Shown: one piece after another, positions 1 through 6,966 of the stretch | Numbering within the stretch: position 1 is the stretch's first letter | Layout: every line of letters begins with the position of its first letter | Source of the DNA: Candidatus Bathyarchaeum sp. | GTDB taxonomy: Archaea > Thermoproteota > Bathyarchaeia > Bathyarchaeales > Bathyarchaeaceae | Length of the DNA stretch: 37,590 nucleotides | Assembly (NCBI GenBank): GCA_026014495.1 | Contig: JAOZIF010000080.1 | Span: 1 to 37,590, forward strand | Direction: 5' to 3' | The notes under the pieces: model-generated | What the model was told of the DNA's origin: nothing | Databases searched by the model: none | What the model saw: only the letters and a program-made list of their open reading frames with translations | Program-made: the position numbers and the translations under genes

Positions 1-107
1 GTTGAGCCATTTATAGGAGTGTCTCAGGAACTATAAGTGATTAAGGCTAGAAAGCATCAAGACGTTGCCGTTGATTTAATGCGTTTATTATTGTGATGTG
101 CGTGTTT

Positions 108-141
108 GAAACCAACTGAGGCGGTTTCTCCCTATTTTTTG
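108..141 (+). terminator. Possible rho-independent-like terminator
   Basis: GAAACC (108-113) pairs with GGTTTC (123-128), and a run rich in T follows at 134-140. A stem of only six pairs is weak. It would end whatever transcript enters from the left edge. The left arm coincides with one copy of the GAAACCAAC direct repeat. Confidence 0.35.
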
Positions 142-221
142 AGGAAAAGTTTTTTAAATAAAGTCTGTACATTTATTAATTAGTCCTGTGCGAAACCAAC
201 GACACACAAAAATATCTGCTC

Positions 222-252
222 CCGCCGTCCTTTTTGCTGGGGAGGACGGCGG
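222..252. other. GC-rich perfect hairpin
   Basis: CCGCCGTCCT (222-231) and AGGACGGCGG (243-252) form a perfect 10-bp stem with an 11-base loop, in otherwise AT-rich DNA. The stem is strong enough to act as a terminator, a transcript-end stabiliser or the core of a small RNA. No clean T-run follows it on either strand. Its function is unknown. Confidence 0.6.
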
Positions 253-343
253 ACATCTCCTTTAGTTTTGTGAAAACCCTCTTTTGTTATAACAGGAATA
301 CTTATTAAGATTATAACACATCACTTTTTTATGGAGAGATTCA

Positions 344-514
344 ATGCCACAAAAAGAAACTCGAAAACTTGTTGCTATTGGGAACAGTTTAGGCGTAACC
401 TTGCCTAAAGGTTGGATTGATTATTTTGATCTAAAACTAGGAGATAAACTAGAAGTAATCACTAATGGTAACGTTACATTAAAGCCAAAACAATCCAAAA
501 AGAAGGGAACTTAA
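344..514 (+). CDS. Small AbrB/SpoVT-type DNA-binding protein
   Basis: This 56-residue protein begins at an ATG preceded by GGAGAG (333-338). Residues 1-47 fit the swapped-hairpin AbrB fold. The start ETRKLVAIGNSLGVTLPK is the classic first half, with the conserved G-N-S-L-G-V-T-L-P turn, and it is followed by LKLGDKLEV. A lysine-rich tail (residues 48-55) follows. AbrB proteins of this size usually dimerise and act as repressors or antitoxin-like partners. It ends 3 bp before the next gene, so the two are probably cotranscribed. It is too short for ordinary ORF length cut-offs but is convincing by motif. The target is unknown. Confidence 0.85.
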   Translation: MPQKETRKLVAIGNSLGVTLPKGWIDYFDLKLGDKLEVITNGNVTLKPKQSKKKGT

Positions 515-517
515 ATT

Positions 518-826
518 TTGGAAAATAAAAGAAAGAAAAAAATTTGTTTTACATTAGTAAGAACACTTGATGGAAAGTATGTGCTCGATACTGAGAAATG
601 CCGTTGGGCACAGATTAAAAAGTTTGATTTAGGTATTGAAGATGTGGAGTTTGAAATTAAAGATAGTTACGTTGTATATGCCTCTAAATTCAACTCTGAA
701 TATGCCGAGAAAGATTTGTTTTCATTATCTCCTGCAGAAGAAAAGATAGCAGATGACTTAGCTAAAATGCTTATCGTCATAAAAAAACGTCATCCAAATC
801 TATTTAATTCTGGTAATAATGACTAA
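518..826 (+). CDS. Hypothetical protein, 102 aa
   Basis: The likely start is the TTG at 518, with AAGGGA a suitable distance upstream at the end of the AbrB-like gene. The protein is lysine-rich at its N-terminus (ENKRKKKICF) and mixed alpha/beta in look, with a helical, charged C-terminal half (SPAEEKIADDLAKMLIVIKKRH). I recognise no family, signal peptide or membrane segment. It sits between AbrB and the TFB-like gene and overlaps the latter by 8 bp, which suggests translational coupling and a shared role. Confidence 0.65.
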   Translation: MENKRKKKICFTLVRTLDGKYVLDTEKCRWAQIKKFDLGIEDVEFEIKDSYVVYASKFNSEYAEKDLFSLSPAEEKIADDLAKMLIVIKKRHPNLFNSGNND

Positions 827-1823
827 TATATTGCTCGAAGTTGGAAGAATAAACGTGACGAAAAAGACACAACAGAAAGAACACGGAGATGTTTTGAGGT
901 TAGTAGATTGTTTAGAAAATAAAGGTGTTTTTCTGTCTAAAACCGTGATTGAGTTTGCTTTGGCTCTTTTTGGAGATACTTATAGAGAAGAATTTGGCTC
1001 ACTAATTTTCGCTTCTGCCTGTATCTATGTTTCAATGAATGTTAATGAATGTGTTGTTTCGATGAATACAAAGACTTTTTTAAGAAAAATTGGGTTGAGT
1101 AAACGGTTTGAACGGAAATTTAATCATCATTATCGAAAAATTCTTTCAAAATATAAACTAACGCCAAAAAAGTGCAATTTTGGGATTGCTGCGTCTGTTA
1201 GTTATTTTTGTGATACTTTAAATTTCTCAAAAAGGCTTAAAGGATTTGCATTGAGATTAGCTATAGAAGTTGAAGCTAAAAGGTTACATGTTGGCAAATC
1301 GCCTTCTGCTGTAGCTGCTGGAGTAGTATATATTGCGGGAGCTATTCCTAATAATCGTGATTTATGTATTAGGCAGTTAGACATTAAAAAAATCAGTGGA
1401 GTTTCTACAGTTACAATAAGAAACAGAAGTCAAGCTATTAAACGAAAATTGGGAAATTATATTGAATGTTTTAGAGCCGTCTATAACAAGCCTTCTGTGG
1501 ACCAAAAACAGGTTGAGGAGATTTTTGAACCTGAATTTTTTGGTGATTCTAGAGAACGAAAAGATGTAACTTGTGAAGCAGCGAAAGCATTAGACAAAAC
1601 TTGGGAAGTTTCCTTGATTGAAGCAGGTTTTCCAGTTATCTTTGGTTATTGGGATGAAGAATTTTTAGCGAATAAAGAGAGTCATAAACAAACGGATGGT
1701 ATTCGTGTTAAATATTCTTTCGAGATTGACGTTAAAGAAAAAGAAGAAGAGTATATGTTATTTCACAGTGAGGGTAACGTTACGTCTAACGATTCTAAAA
1801 AGTCTAAACAATCAGAGAAGTAA
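819..1823 (+). CDS. Divergent TFB/TFIIB-like transcription factor lacking the zinc ribbon
   Basis: The 334-residue protein carries two cyclin-like repeats, at about residues 36-115 and 120-215. The second has the TFB hallmark GKSPSAVAAGVVYIAG (159-174), followed by a recognition-helix region ISGVSTVTIRNRSQAIKR (192-209). A normal archaeal TFB starts with a Cys4 zinc ribbon and a B-finger, and both are missing: only about 35 residues precede the first repeat and they hold a single Cys. A C-terminal extension of about 110 charged residues has no TFB counterpart that I know of. Such a protein could bind DNA near a BRE or contact TBP but may not recruit RNA polymerase normally. The ATG at 819 overlaps the upstream gene; later GTG or TTG starts are possible. 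Confidence 0.8.
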   Translation: MTNILLEVGRINVTKKTQQKEHGDVLRLVDCLENKGVFLSKTVIEFALALFGDTYREEFGSLIFASACIYVSMNVNECVVSMNTKTFLRKIGLSKRFERKFNHHYRKILSKYKLTPKKCNFGIAASVSYFCDTLNFSKRLKGFALRLAIEVEAKRLHVGKSPSAVAAGVVYIAGAIPNNRDLCIRQLDIKKISGVSTVTIRNRSQAIKRKLGNYIECFRAVYNKPSVDQKQVEEIFEPEFFGDSRERKDVTCEAAKALDKTWEVSLIEAGFPVIFGYWDEEFLANKESHKQTDGIRVKYSFEIDVKEKEEEYMLFHSEGNVTSNDSKKSKQSEK

Positions 1824-1824
1824 T

Positions 1825-2691
1825 TTAGGTGGTTTGTTTTGTTTGTGCGTCTTTTTCTATTTCGTTCCAATGGTCTAATAGTTTTTGTTTTGTATATTCT
1901 GCGCGTGTCATTCCTTTGTTTTTTGCTGCTTGGTCTATTGTAGAGCTTCTTTTGGCGTCAAACTCATTTCTTTTATTCCAAGTGATACGGTCAACATCGA
2001 AAGTGCCTTTTTGCAGTCCTCTTTTTTGTTTTCCTGTGCTTAGTGTGTCTATTTGGGTCCAGAATGTTTCGGTTCCTTCTGTTGTTAGTGTTTGGGCTAG
2101 TTCTTCTTGTTTGTCTTTGGTTAGTTTGAGTTTTGCTAGTCCTAGTATGCTGTGGGGGTCGTTGTGGCTTTTTCCTTTGTATGGGATGTCATGTTTTTTG
2201 AGTGCTGTTCTTAGTTGTTGTGAGGTTAATCCTTCTAGGATTGTCATGTATTGGCTGAGTGTTGCGGGTGATAGTCCTATTCTTTCTGCTTTGATTCTGA
2301 TTGTGCCTCTCATTGGGGCTACGAGCTTGTTTAGTTGTTCTGCGTATGTGATTGGGTGCATGGTTCTTTTTAGGTAAGGGTTGTTTTCTGTGAAGCTTGC
2401 TAGTCGCGCCTCTTCTTCTGTGACGTCTTTTATTACTATTTCTTCGCCAACTATGAGGTGCTTGGTGTATTTGCTTCTTAGAATTAATCGTCCAGCTCCA
2501 ACATAAACGCCGTATCCGTCACCTTCTGGACGCGCTTGAACGGGATTTCTGATTCTGTTATGTTTTAAGCTCTCTTCAAGAATCTTATCCTCTTCACTAT
2601 CGCCTCTAGGTTCCCCATACCTAACATTACAAGGGCTAACATGAATCTTGTCAACTGGAAGTTTATCACCTAACTTGGGCAAATTTGTCAT
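1825..2691 (-). CDS. ParB-like nuclease/partition-domain protein
   Basis: I place the start at 2691, giving MTNLPKLGDKLP and 288 residues; the frame stays open to 2772, so a longer N-terminus is possible. Residues 9-100 look like a ParB N-terminal domain: PVDKIHVSPCNVRYGE, then the box-II-like VGAGRLILRSKY. Residues 115-155 look like the ParB helix-turn-helix (MRGTIRIKAERIGLSPATLSQ). The C-terminal 130 residues are charged and unassigned. ParB proteins bind centromere-like sites in plasmids and chromosomes, and relatives act as regulators in mobile elements. No ParA is in the window. The gene is convergent with the TFB-like gene, with 1 bp between their stop codons. Confidence 0.75.
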   Translation of the reverse strand: MTNLPKLGDKLPVDKIHVSPCNVRYGEPRGDSEEDKILEESLKHNRIRNPVQARPEGDGYGVYVGAGRLILRSKYTKHLIVGEEIVIKDVTEEEARLASFTENNPYLKRTMHPITYAEQLNKLVAPMRGTIRIKAERIGLSPATLSQYMTILEGLTSQQLRTALKKHDIPYKGKSHNDPHSILGLAKLKLTKDKQEELAQTLTTEGTETFWTQIDTLSTGKQKRGLQKGTFDVDRITWNKRNEFDAKRSSTIDQAAKNKGMTRAEYTKQKLLDHWNEIEKDAQTKQTT

Positions 2692-2863
2692 AACAAATAA
2701 CCGTTCTTTTTTTGAATTACGGCGCATAAATGTTTTATGTATTCGATAATGAATTAAAACTAAAATCAACAATAGCAGTTAAGCTATAAGTTAACAGAAT
2801 ATCTGTTTAAAAAATAAACTGAACAATTTATGTCCAAACTGGATGGCAGTTTTGGTGTTTTCC

Positions 2864-2880
2864 AAAATCATATATTATCT
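2864..2880 (+). promoter_or_regulatory. TATA-type promoter of the RidA gene
   Basis: AT-rich CATATATTAT lies about 30 bp upstream of the RidA start region, the usual archaeal TATA distance for a leaderless or short-leader transcript. Confidence 0.4.
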
Positions 2881-2903
2881 TTTTACTGAGAACTTAACGA
2901 GGA

Positions 2904-3293
2904 ATGGTGTATTTGCATAAAATAGTTGTTTTCACAAAAAAGGCTCCACAGCCTGTAGGACCATACTCGCAGGCTATAATTAGTGGTGATTTTGTTTTCG
3001 TTTCTGGTCAAATCCCTATAGACCCAAAGACCTCAAAAGTTGTTGAGGGCGGAATCGAGGTCCAAACAGTTCAGGTGCTAGAGAACCTAAAGAATATCCT
3101 TGAGAGCATAGACCTAACATTAAATGATGTCGTGAAAACCTCCGTGTTACTCAGTAACCTCGACGACTTTCAATCTTTTAATCGCATATACAGCAGATAC
3201 TTTGAGGCTAATCCGCCAGCGCGAACTACAGTACAAGCAGGTCTCATGACTGGTGTATTACTGGAAATTGATGCTATAGCCAAAAAATCTTAA
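2904..3293 (+). CDS. RidA family enamine/imine deaminase
   Basis: RidA enzymes hydrolyse reactive enamine/imine intermediates released by PLP enzymes, such as 2-aminoacrylate. The 129-residue length is typical. The protein has the family core PQPVGPYSQA near residue 15, VFVSGQIP, the substrate carboxylate-binding Arg107 in ARTTVQ, and Glu121 in TGVLLEIDAIA. It is probably a cytosolic trimer. The window is full of PLP-dependent steps (GlyA, LysJ, the aminotransferase at 16350), which gives it a plausible housekeeping role. ATG 2904 suits a leaderless message. A GAGG at 2899-2902 would instead favour the TTG at 2913. Confidence 0.93.
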   Translation: MVYLHKIVVFTKKAPQPVGPYSQAIISGDFVFVSGQIPIDPKTSKVVEGGIEVQTVQVLENLKNILESIDLTLNDVVKTSVLLSNLDDFQSFNRIYSRYFEANPPARTTVQAGLMTGVLLEIDAIAKKS

Positions 3294-3310
3294 GTTAAAA
3301 CAAAAAAGAG

Positions 3311-3340
3311 GAGAAAGGGGGGGCGCTTCCCTTTTACTCT
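3311..3340. terminator. Bidirectional terminator between convergent genes
   Basis: AAAGGG (3314-3319) pairs with CCCTTT (3329-3334), extended by GAG and CTC outside. The element sits between the stop of RidA (3293) and the stop of the leftward Fae-Hps gene (3334) and overlaps the latter's stop codon. Confidence 0.5.
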
Positions 3341-4782
3341 ACGTGTACTCTGAAGAGGTCAATGTCTTGCGCCATTTCTCGTGTGCTCTTTAAGAACTCT
3401 CTTGTTGCCCTCTCTACGTCTTTGGATTGTGTTATATATCGTCCGACAATGATGATGTCTGCCCCGTTTGCCAACGCTTCAGGTGCAGTCTCTGGAGTTA
3501 TCCCGCCAGCAACTGCCACCAAACATTTCTGGTTCTGGAATGTTTGTTTCATCTCTTTGATTATGTCCCAGCGTGTTTTACCTGTTTTTTCAGCATCTAT
3601 GGCGCGATGTAGTATTGCAACATCAGGCAATTTTTTGAGTGAACGCAGTTTTGCTATGGGATCGTCAACGTTCATTAAATCCATTATCGCGTAGATTCCT
3701 AGCCTTTTTGCTTCCTTTATGAATTTGTCTATGGTCTCGGTTGTTGCCAAACCAGCAACTACAACTGCATCGGCTGTTTCCTCAAATGCCATGTCAACTT
3801 CTACTTTTCCAACATCCAGTGTCTTCAGGTCAGCTACAATGAACATGTCCTTGGCAACTTTCCTCAAATCGCGGATGACGTTTACTCCATACTTTTTCAG
3901 CAGAGGTGTGCCAACTTCTAAGATTATTCTGTCGCTCTCTGGTAGTTCAGCTACGATTCTCTTAACGCCCTCCAAATTAGGATTGTCCAAAGCTATTTGC
4001 AAGTAGGGTGGTCTCCATAAACGTGGCACTTTAAAGCCCATTATCGGATGCTTTGCGCGGTCTTTGTCATACATGATTTTATCTAACGACGGATAGTTAT
4101 CTAAAGCCCTTGACAGCGCCAGTTTTGTTGCTCCATAATTATAATGATAGATACTTCGGTAGTCTTTAGCCTGAGGATGAATAAAGACGCTACAAACAAT
4201 TACCCAATCATCAACTTTATCCCACGGAATAACTCCTTCCTCAACAGAATCCGCAACCGCCTTTGCAACAGCTGCCTGAGCAGGACCAAAAATCTTTCCC
4301 GTCTGCTCCATATTCTTCACAGTAACTTTTGGCACAATAAGCGTGTGCGGTTTAGGTGGAAGATTTGGACGTATAACTGCCAAAAGCGGAGTGTGCCCTG
4401 CAGATAAATTCGACAAACCGTTAGCAAAAGCAGTTCCAACAGGGCCGTCTTTGTCACCAATCAGCAAATCCACGTGGGCAACCTCTGTTCCCTCGCCCAT
4501 TAATGCCTCGCCAATCAAATATGTGGATTCTTTGCGTTTTGCGGCTCCTTCAAAAAGCAGATCCCTTTCATCTACATCCGAAAAGTCAACATCAAACTCT
4601 CTCATCCACTGATACAGCGTGTCACGGTGAATTCCCATGATGTCCGCTGTGCCCTTGATTGTCGGTTTAGTTGACCTGCTCCCCCGTGATCTTCTTAATT
4701 GTCTTTCTTCTTTCTTAGCTGTCGCCAGCAATTTTGTGAATTCTTCTCTTGTTTCCGGTTTTTTACCGTCATATCCCGACAC
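3334..4782 (-). CDS. HTH-Fae-Hps fusion (formaldehyde-activating enzyme / hexulose-6-phosphate synthase)
   Basis: The 482 residues hold three parts. Residues 38-65 form a helix-turn-helix ([20 protein letters not shown]). Residues 85-235 are Fae, which joins formaldehyde to tetrahydromethanopterin, with catalytic His103 in EVAHVDL and the [17 protein letters not shown] signature. Residues 258-475 are 3-hexulose-6-phosphate synthase, an orotidine-phosphate-decarboxylase-like barrel, with D-x-K-x-x-D at 318-323 and His392 in LHRAID. Fae-Hps fusions of about 390-400 residues are known in methanogens, where Hps works toward ribulose-5-phosphate for pentose synthesis. The extra N-terminal DNA-binding domain is unusual and suggests an enzyme that also regulates transcription. 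The start is the GTG at 4782. A TATA box (4813-4822) and dyads lie just upstream. Confidence 0.92.
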   Translation of the reverse strand: MSGYDGKKPETREEFTKLLATAKKEERQLRRSRGSRSTKPTIKGTADIMGIHRDTLYQWMREFDVDFSDVDERDLLFEGAAKRKESTYLIGEALMGEGTEVAHVDLLIGDKDGPVGTAFANGLSNLSAGHTPLLAVIRPNLPPKPHTLIVPKVTVKNMEQTGKIFGPAQAAVAKAVADSVEEGVIPWDKVDDWVIVCSVFIHPQAKDYRSIYHYNYGATKLALSRALDNYPSLDKIMYDKDRAKHPIMGFKVPRLWRPPYLQIALDNPNLEGVKRIVAELPESDRIILEVGTPLLKKYGVNVIRDLRKVAKDMFIVADLKTLDVGKVEVDMAFEETADAVVVAGLATTETIDKFIKEAKRLGIYAIMDLMNVDDPIAKLRSLKKLPDVAILHRAIDAEKTGKTRWDIIKEMKQTFQNQKCLVAVAGGITPETAPEALANGADIIIVGRYITQSKDVERATREFLKSTREMAQDIDLFRVHVE

Positions 4783-4789
4783 AATATCA

Positions 4790-4802
4790 CTCTCAATGAG
4801 AG
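4790..4802. promoter_or_regulatory. 13-bp palindrome at the fae-hps transcription start
   Basis: CTCTCA-A-TGAGAG is a perfect dyad, 8-20 bp upstream of the GTG start and next to the start site predicted from the TATA box. This is the position of a repressor operator. The HTH domain of the gene's own product is an obvious candidate binder, but that is inference. Confidence 0.5.
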
Positions 4803-4811
4803 CATTTCACT

Positions 4812-4823
4812 GACCATATATAA
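4812..4823 (-). promoter_or_regulatory. TATA box of the HTH-Fae-Hps gene
   Basis: On the minus strand TTTTTATATATGG lies about 35 bp upstream of the GTG start, predicting a transcript with a very short leader. Confidence 0.55.
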
Positions 4824-4827
4824 AAAT

Positions 4828-4867
4828 GTGTCGGAGCAAATACTGAAATATGTGATGAATCCGACAC
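4828..4867. promoter_or_regulatory. Inverted repeat GTGTCGGA ... TCCGACAC upstream of fae-hps
   Basis: The 8-base arms at 4828-4835 and 4860-4867 match perfectly across a 24-base gap, directly upstream of the TATA box. The same core, TGTCGG, recurs at 4915-4920 and in the glyA upstream region near 5331-5336, and the fae-hps start itself reads GTGTCGGG. The half-sites are separated by about three helical turns, as expected for a dimer or pair of dimers bound upstream of the promoter. Confidence 0.45.
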
Positions 4868-4956
4868 TTTTTAGAAACAACTCTTTTTCAGAAAGAATTT
4901 TTTCGGCATTTTTCTGTCGGCTTTCCATATATTACTTAAGAAATTGATTGTAGTTA

Positions 4957-5061
4957 ATGATTAAAGAATTTCAGGTTCATTTAGACAAATACTTTACAAC
5001 TTATGAATGCAACGGACATGCTAGACAACATGTAACATTTTTTGTTTTTTGTGTAACCTGA
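4957..5061 (+). CDS. Possible leaderless 34-aa small protein
   Basis: An ATG at 4957 opens 34 codons beginning MIKEFQVHLDKYF. It lies about 27 bp downstream of a TATA-like CATATATTA (4926-4934), so the message could be leaderless. A weak hairpin (ACATG 5016-5020 with CATGT 5029-5033) followed by T-runs (5037-5050) overlaps its end. No family is recognisable, and the tail VTFFVFCVT is unusual. It could equally be a small RNA or chance. Confidence 0.2.
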   Translation: MIKEFQVHLDKYFTTYECNGHARQHVTFFVFCVT

Positions 5062-5090
5062 GTTCGTATGGTTTAACTTTTTTAGTCAGC

Positions 5091-5237
5091 TTATTTTGAT
5101 CTGTGGTTCTTTTCTTCGCGCCTTCTTTTTTCGTCTACTGCTTCACGTATCCATTCTGAAGGCTTACCAACAGTCTTCAAATATTTAAGCTGGTCAGAGG
5201 TCAGGCGTACTCCGTAGTGGAGTTTTCGTTCACTCAT
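5091..5237 (-). CDS. Small ribbon-helix-helix-like protein, 48 aa
   Basis: This reading frame begins at an ATG at 5237. It starts MSERKLHYGVRLTSDQLKYL and continues with KTVGKPSEWIREAVDEKRRREEKN. The layout matches a ribbon-helix-helix DNA-binding protein: a short beta strand (HYGVRLT), helix A (SDQLKYLKTV), then the S/E-W-I-R-E-A-V helix B common in CopG/Arc-type regulators. The basic tail may contact DNA. It stands alone between the leftward fae-hps gene and the rightward glyA gene and could regulate either. It falls below usual length cut-offs. Confidence 0.6.
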   Translation of the reverse strand: MSERKLHYGVRLTSDQLKYLKTVGKPSEWIREAVDEKRRREEKNHRSK

Positions 5238-5317
5238 ATCGGTTGCACCACTTAAATCGATATTGAAAATAAAGAAAAGTTTTATGAAATCAAAATATTG
5301 ACTTATACTACAGTCAC

Positions 5318-5387
5318 TTCTTCATGAAACTGTCGGCCAAAAACCTGTAGCTAATGGCGCGGTTGCTACGGTTTTCATGTGAAGAAA
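5318..5387. promoter_or_regulatory. Nested inverted repeats upstream of glyA
   Basis: An outer pair, TTCTT-CATGAAA (5318-5329) with TTTCATG..AAGAA (5373-5386), encloses an inner pair, AAAACC-T-GTAGC (5340-5351) with GCTAC-GGTTTT (5365-5375). The block ends where the presumed glyA TATA box begins (5385-5396), so it is more likely a protein-binding operator than an RNA leader. If transcription started further upstream it would fold into a long stem-loop. Confidence 0.45.
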
Positions 5388-5396
5388 TATAAATAA
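5385..5396 (+). promoter_or_regulatory. TATA box of glyA
   Basis: AAATATAAATAA predicts a transcription start near 5412-5420. This lies downstream of the ATG at 5405 and upstream of the ATG at 5459, and it decides the start chosen for glyA. Confidence 0.5.
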
Positions 5397-5458
5397 GTGA
5401 CGCAATGCTCAGAAAGCAACAAAGTGCCCTGAAGGAAATGTTTGGAGGAAAGCGGGCG

Positions 5459-6802
5459 ATGGAAGATAACTTCTTGAAATTAGCTCTAGGCTTAATAAAA
5501 TCCAGCGAAGACCATGAACGTTACCGTGGAGAAGAGTGCGTAAATCTGATTGCAAGCGAGGGACTCAAATCTCCTGCAGTAGATGAAATGCTAAGTTTGT
5601 CAAAAGACTTGGAATCCAGATACGCAGAGGGAGAAAACGATCTTGCGGGACATGTCAAAGCACGGCACTATCAAGGTCAAAAATTCATGACAAAAATTGA
5701 GGACTACTCAGCCGATTTGATGAAAAACCTGTTCGGTTGTGATTGGTCTGACGTTAGACTTGTTTCTGGTACCCACGCAAATCTTGCCACATTCAAAGGC
5801 ATTTCGTTGGCTACAAAAAATAATCGGATGGTTGTTTTGCCTCTCAGCGCTGGGGCTCACATTACTCACGACTACTCTGGTTTAGCCGGTAAAGTGTTAG
5901 GATTAGAGACTATCAACCATGCCTACAATATAGACGAACTAAACATTGACCCCGAAAAATCTGCAACCATAATCGACGCAGCTAGACCTGGCATCGTGAC
6001 TTTTGGAGGAAGTGTATTCCCGTTTCCGCACCCAGTTAAAGAACTGGCAACAGTTGCTAAAGAAACTGGCGCCTACGTTGTTTATGATGCAGCTCATGTC
6101 TTGGGCTTGATTGCAGGCGGAGAATTCCAAGACCCCTTCGGAGATGGAGTGGATTTCATAACTGCGTCAACTCACAAAACATTTCCAGGACCACAAGGTG
6201 GAGTTATTCTCGCAAACTGTGAAGATGAACGAATGAAAAAAGCAATAAAAAAGGTTCAGCATGCAGTTTTTCCGTTGAGTGCTTCAAACACTCATCTTGG
6301 ACGACTTCCTGCATTGGGCTTGGCTGCATTGGAGCTAAAACTGTATGGTAAAGAGTTAGCTAAACAGACAATTAAGAATGCCCAGACTGCGGGCAAGTGC
6401 CTGTTCGAGAGTGGCGTGAAGGTTTTGGGACAGAAAAATGGTTTCACGTGTTCTCACCAAATCACTGTTGATGTTAGAGAGTATGGTGGTGGACAGAAGC
6501 TTGCGTTTAGTCTTGAGGATGCTCATATTGTTATGAACAAGAATCTTTTGCCCTATGATAACCAGCATAATCATGGCGATCCTTCGGGGCTTCGTATTGG
6601 TTTTCAAGATGTGACCCGCAGAGGATTCAAACCCAAAGACATAGAGTATCTGTGCTCCTTGATTTTGGATGTTGTGAAAGCCAACAGGACTCCCGAAGAA
6701 GTACGAAAAGATGTCATCAAATTAAGGCAGAGCTTTAAGGAAATCAAGTACGGTTTCCAAAGTGTTAGTGAAGCAAAAGAGCATCTTAGTAAATATGTTT
6801 AA
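5459..6802 (+). CDS. Serine hydroxymethyltransferase
   Basis: This PLP enzyme interconverts serine and glycine while passing a one-carbon unit to a pterin, in archaea often tetrahydromethanopterin. Diagnostic parts are CVNLIASEG near the N-terminus, LVSGTHANLATF, VVYDAAHVLGLI and the PLP lysine in STHKTFPGPQGG (Lys240 from this start). I start at ATG 5459 because GGAGG (5444-5448) precedes it and the TATA box predicts a transcript beginning after the alternative ATG at 5405. That leaves 447 residues, somewhat longer than many family members. The link to Fae next door is through one-carbon-pterin chemistry. Confidence 0.92.
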   Translation: MEDNFLKLALGLIKSSEDHERYRGEECVNLIASEGLKSPAVDEMLSLSKDLESRYAEGENDLAGHVKARHYQGQKFMTKIEDYSADLMKNLFGCDWSDVRLVSGTHANLATFKGISLATKNNRMVVLPLSAGAHITHDYSGLAGKVLGLETINHAYNIDELNIDPEKSATIIDAARPGIVTFGGSVFPFPHPVKELATVAKETGAYVVYDAAHVLGLIAGGEFQDPFGDGVDFITASTHKTFPGPQGGVILANCEDERMKKAIKKVQHAVFPLSASNTHLGRLPALGLAALELKLYGKELAKQTIKNAQTAGKCLFESGVKVLGQKNGFTCSHQITVDVREYGGGQKLAFSLEDAHIVMNKNLLPYDNQHNHGDPSGLRIGFQDVTRRGFKPKDIEYLCSLILDVVKANRTPEEVRKDVIKLRQSFKEIKYGFQSVSEAKEHLSKYV

Positions 6803-6966
6803 AACTTCAAGCAGTATTGGCAAGGGCGTACTTTGGAGTCGCCTTTTTGCTCTATTTTTGGTATACGATATTTTTTTATATTGGAAAATAGTTCTTCTGT
6901 CAGTCAAGGAAACTGGGCCTATGAATAGCCACTCGATGACTTCACTAACTGATTCTTCGATGTTCT

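Larger units (their letters stand above)
1..343. other. Gene-free leading stretch with hairpins and a short direct repeat
   Basis: I see no convincing protein gene here. Frame 1 stays open only to a stop at 34-36, so bases 1-36 could be the last 11 codons of a gene that begins outside the window. The stretch holds a hairpin followed by T-rich DNA (108-141), a GC-rich hairpin (222-252) and the 9-base direct repeat GAAACCAAC at 108-116 and 192-200. TATA-like, AT-rich DNA at 300-318 probably belongs to the promoter of the gene starting at 344. Confidence 0.5.

Noticed and set aside
1-107. Resemblance of AGAAAGCATCAAGAC (51-65) to the conserved GAAAGCATCTAAG near the 3' end of 23S rRNA
   Set aside because: The flanking bases do not follow the conserved 23S end, so a match of about a dozen bases is not enough to call an rRNA fragment.
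1829-2377. Rightward 182-residue frame
   Set aside because: It lies opposite the ParB-like gene, is Ser/Phe/Val/Leu-rich in the manner of an antisense shadow and has no recognisable motif.
4695-4928. Leftward 77-residue frame overlapping the fae-hps start
   Set aside because: It spans the promoter, the dyads and the N-terminal part of fae-hps in another frame; no protein-like motif.
4971-5061. Long-range inverted repeat TCAGGTT / AACCTGA
   Set aside because: Arms of seven bases 77 bases apart are expected by chance.
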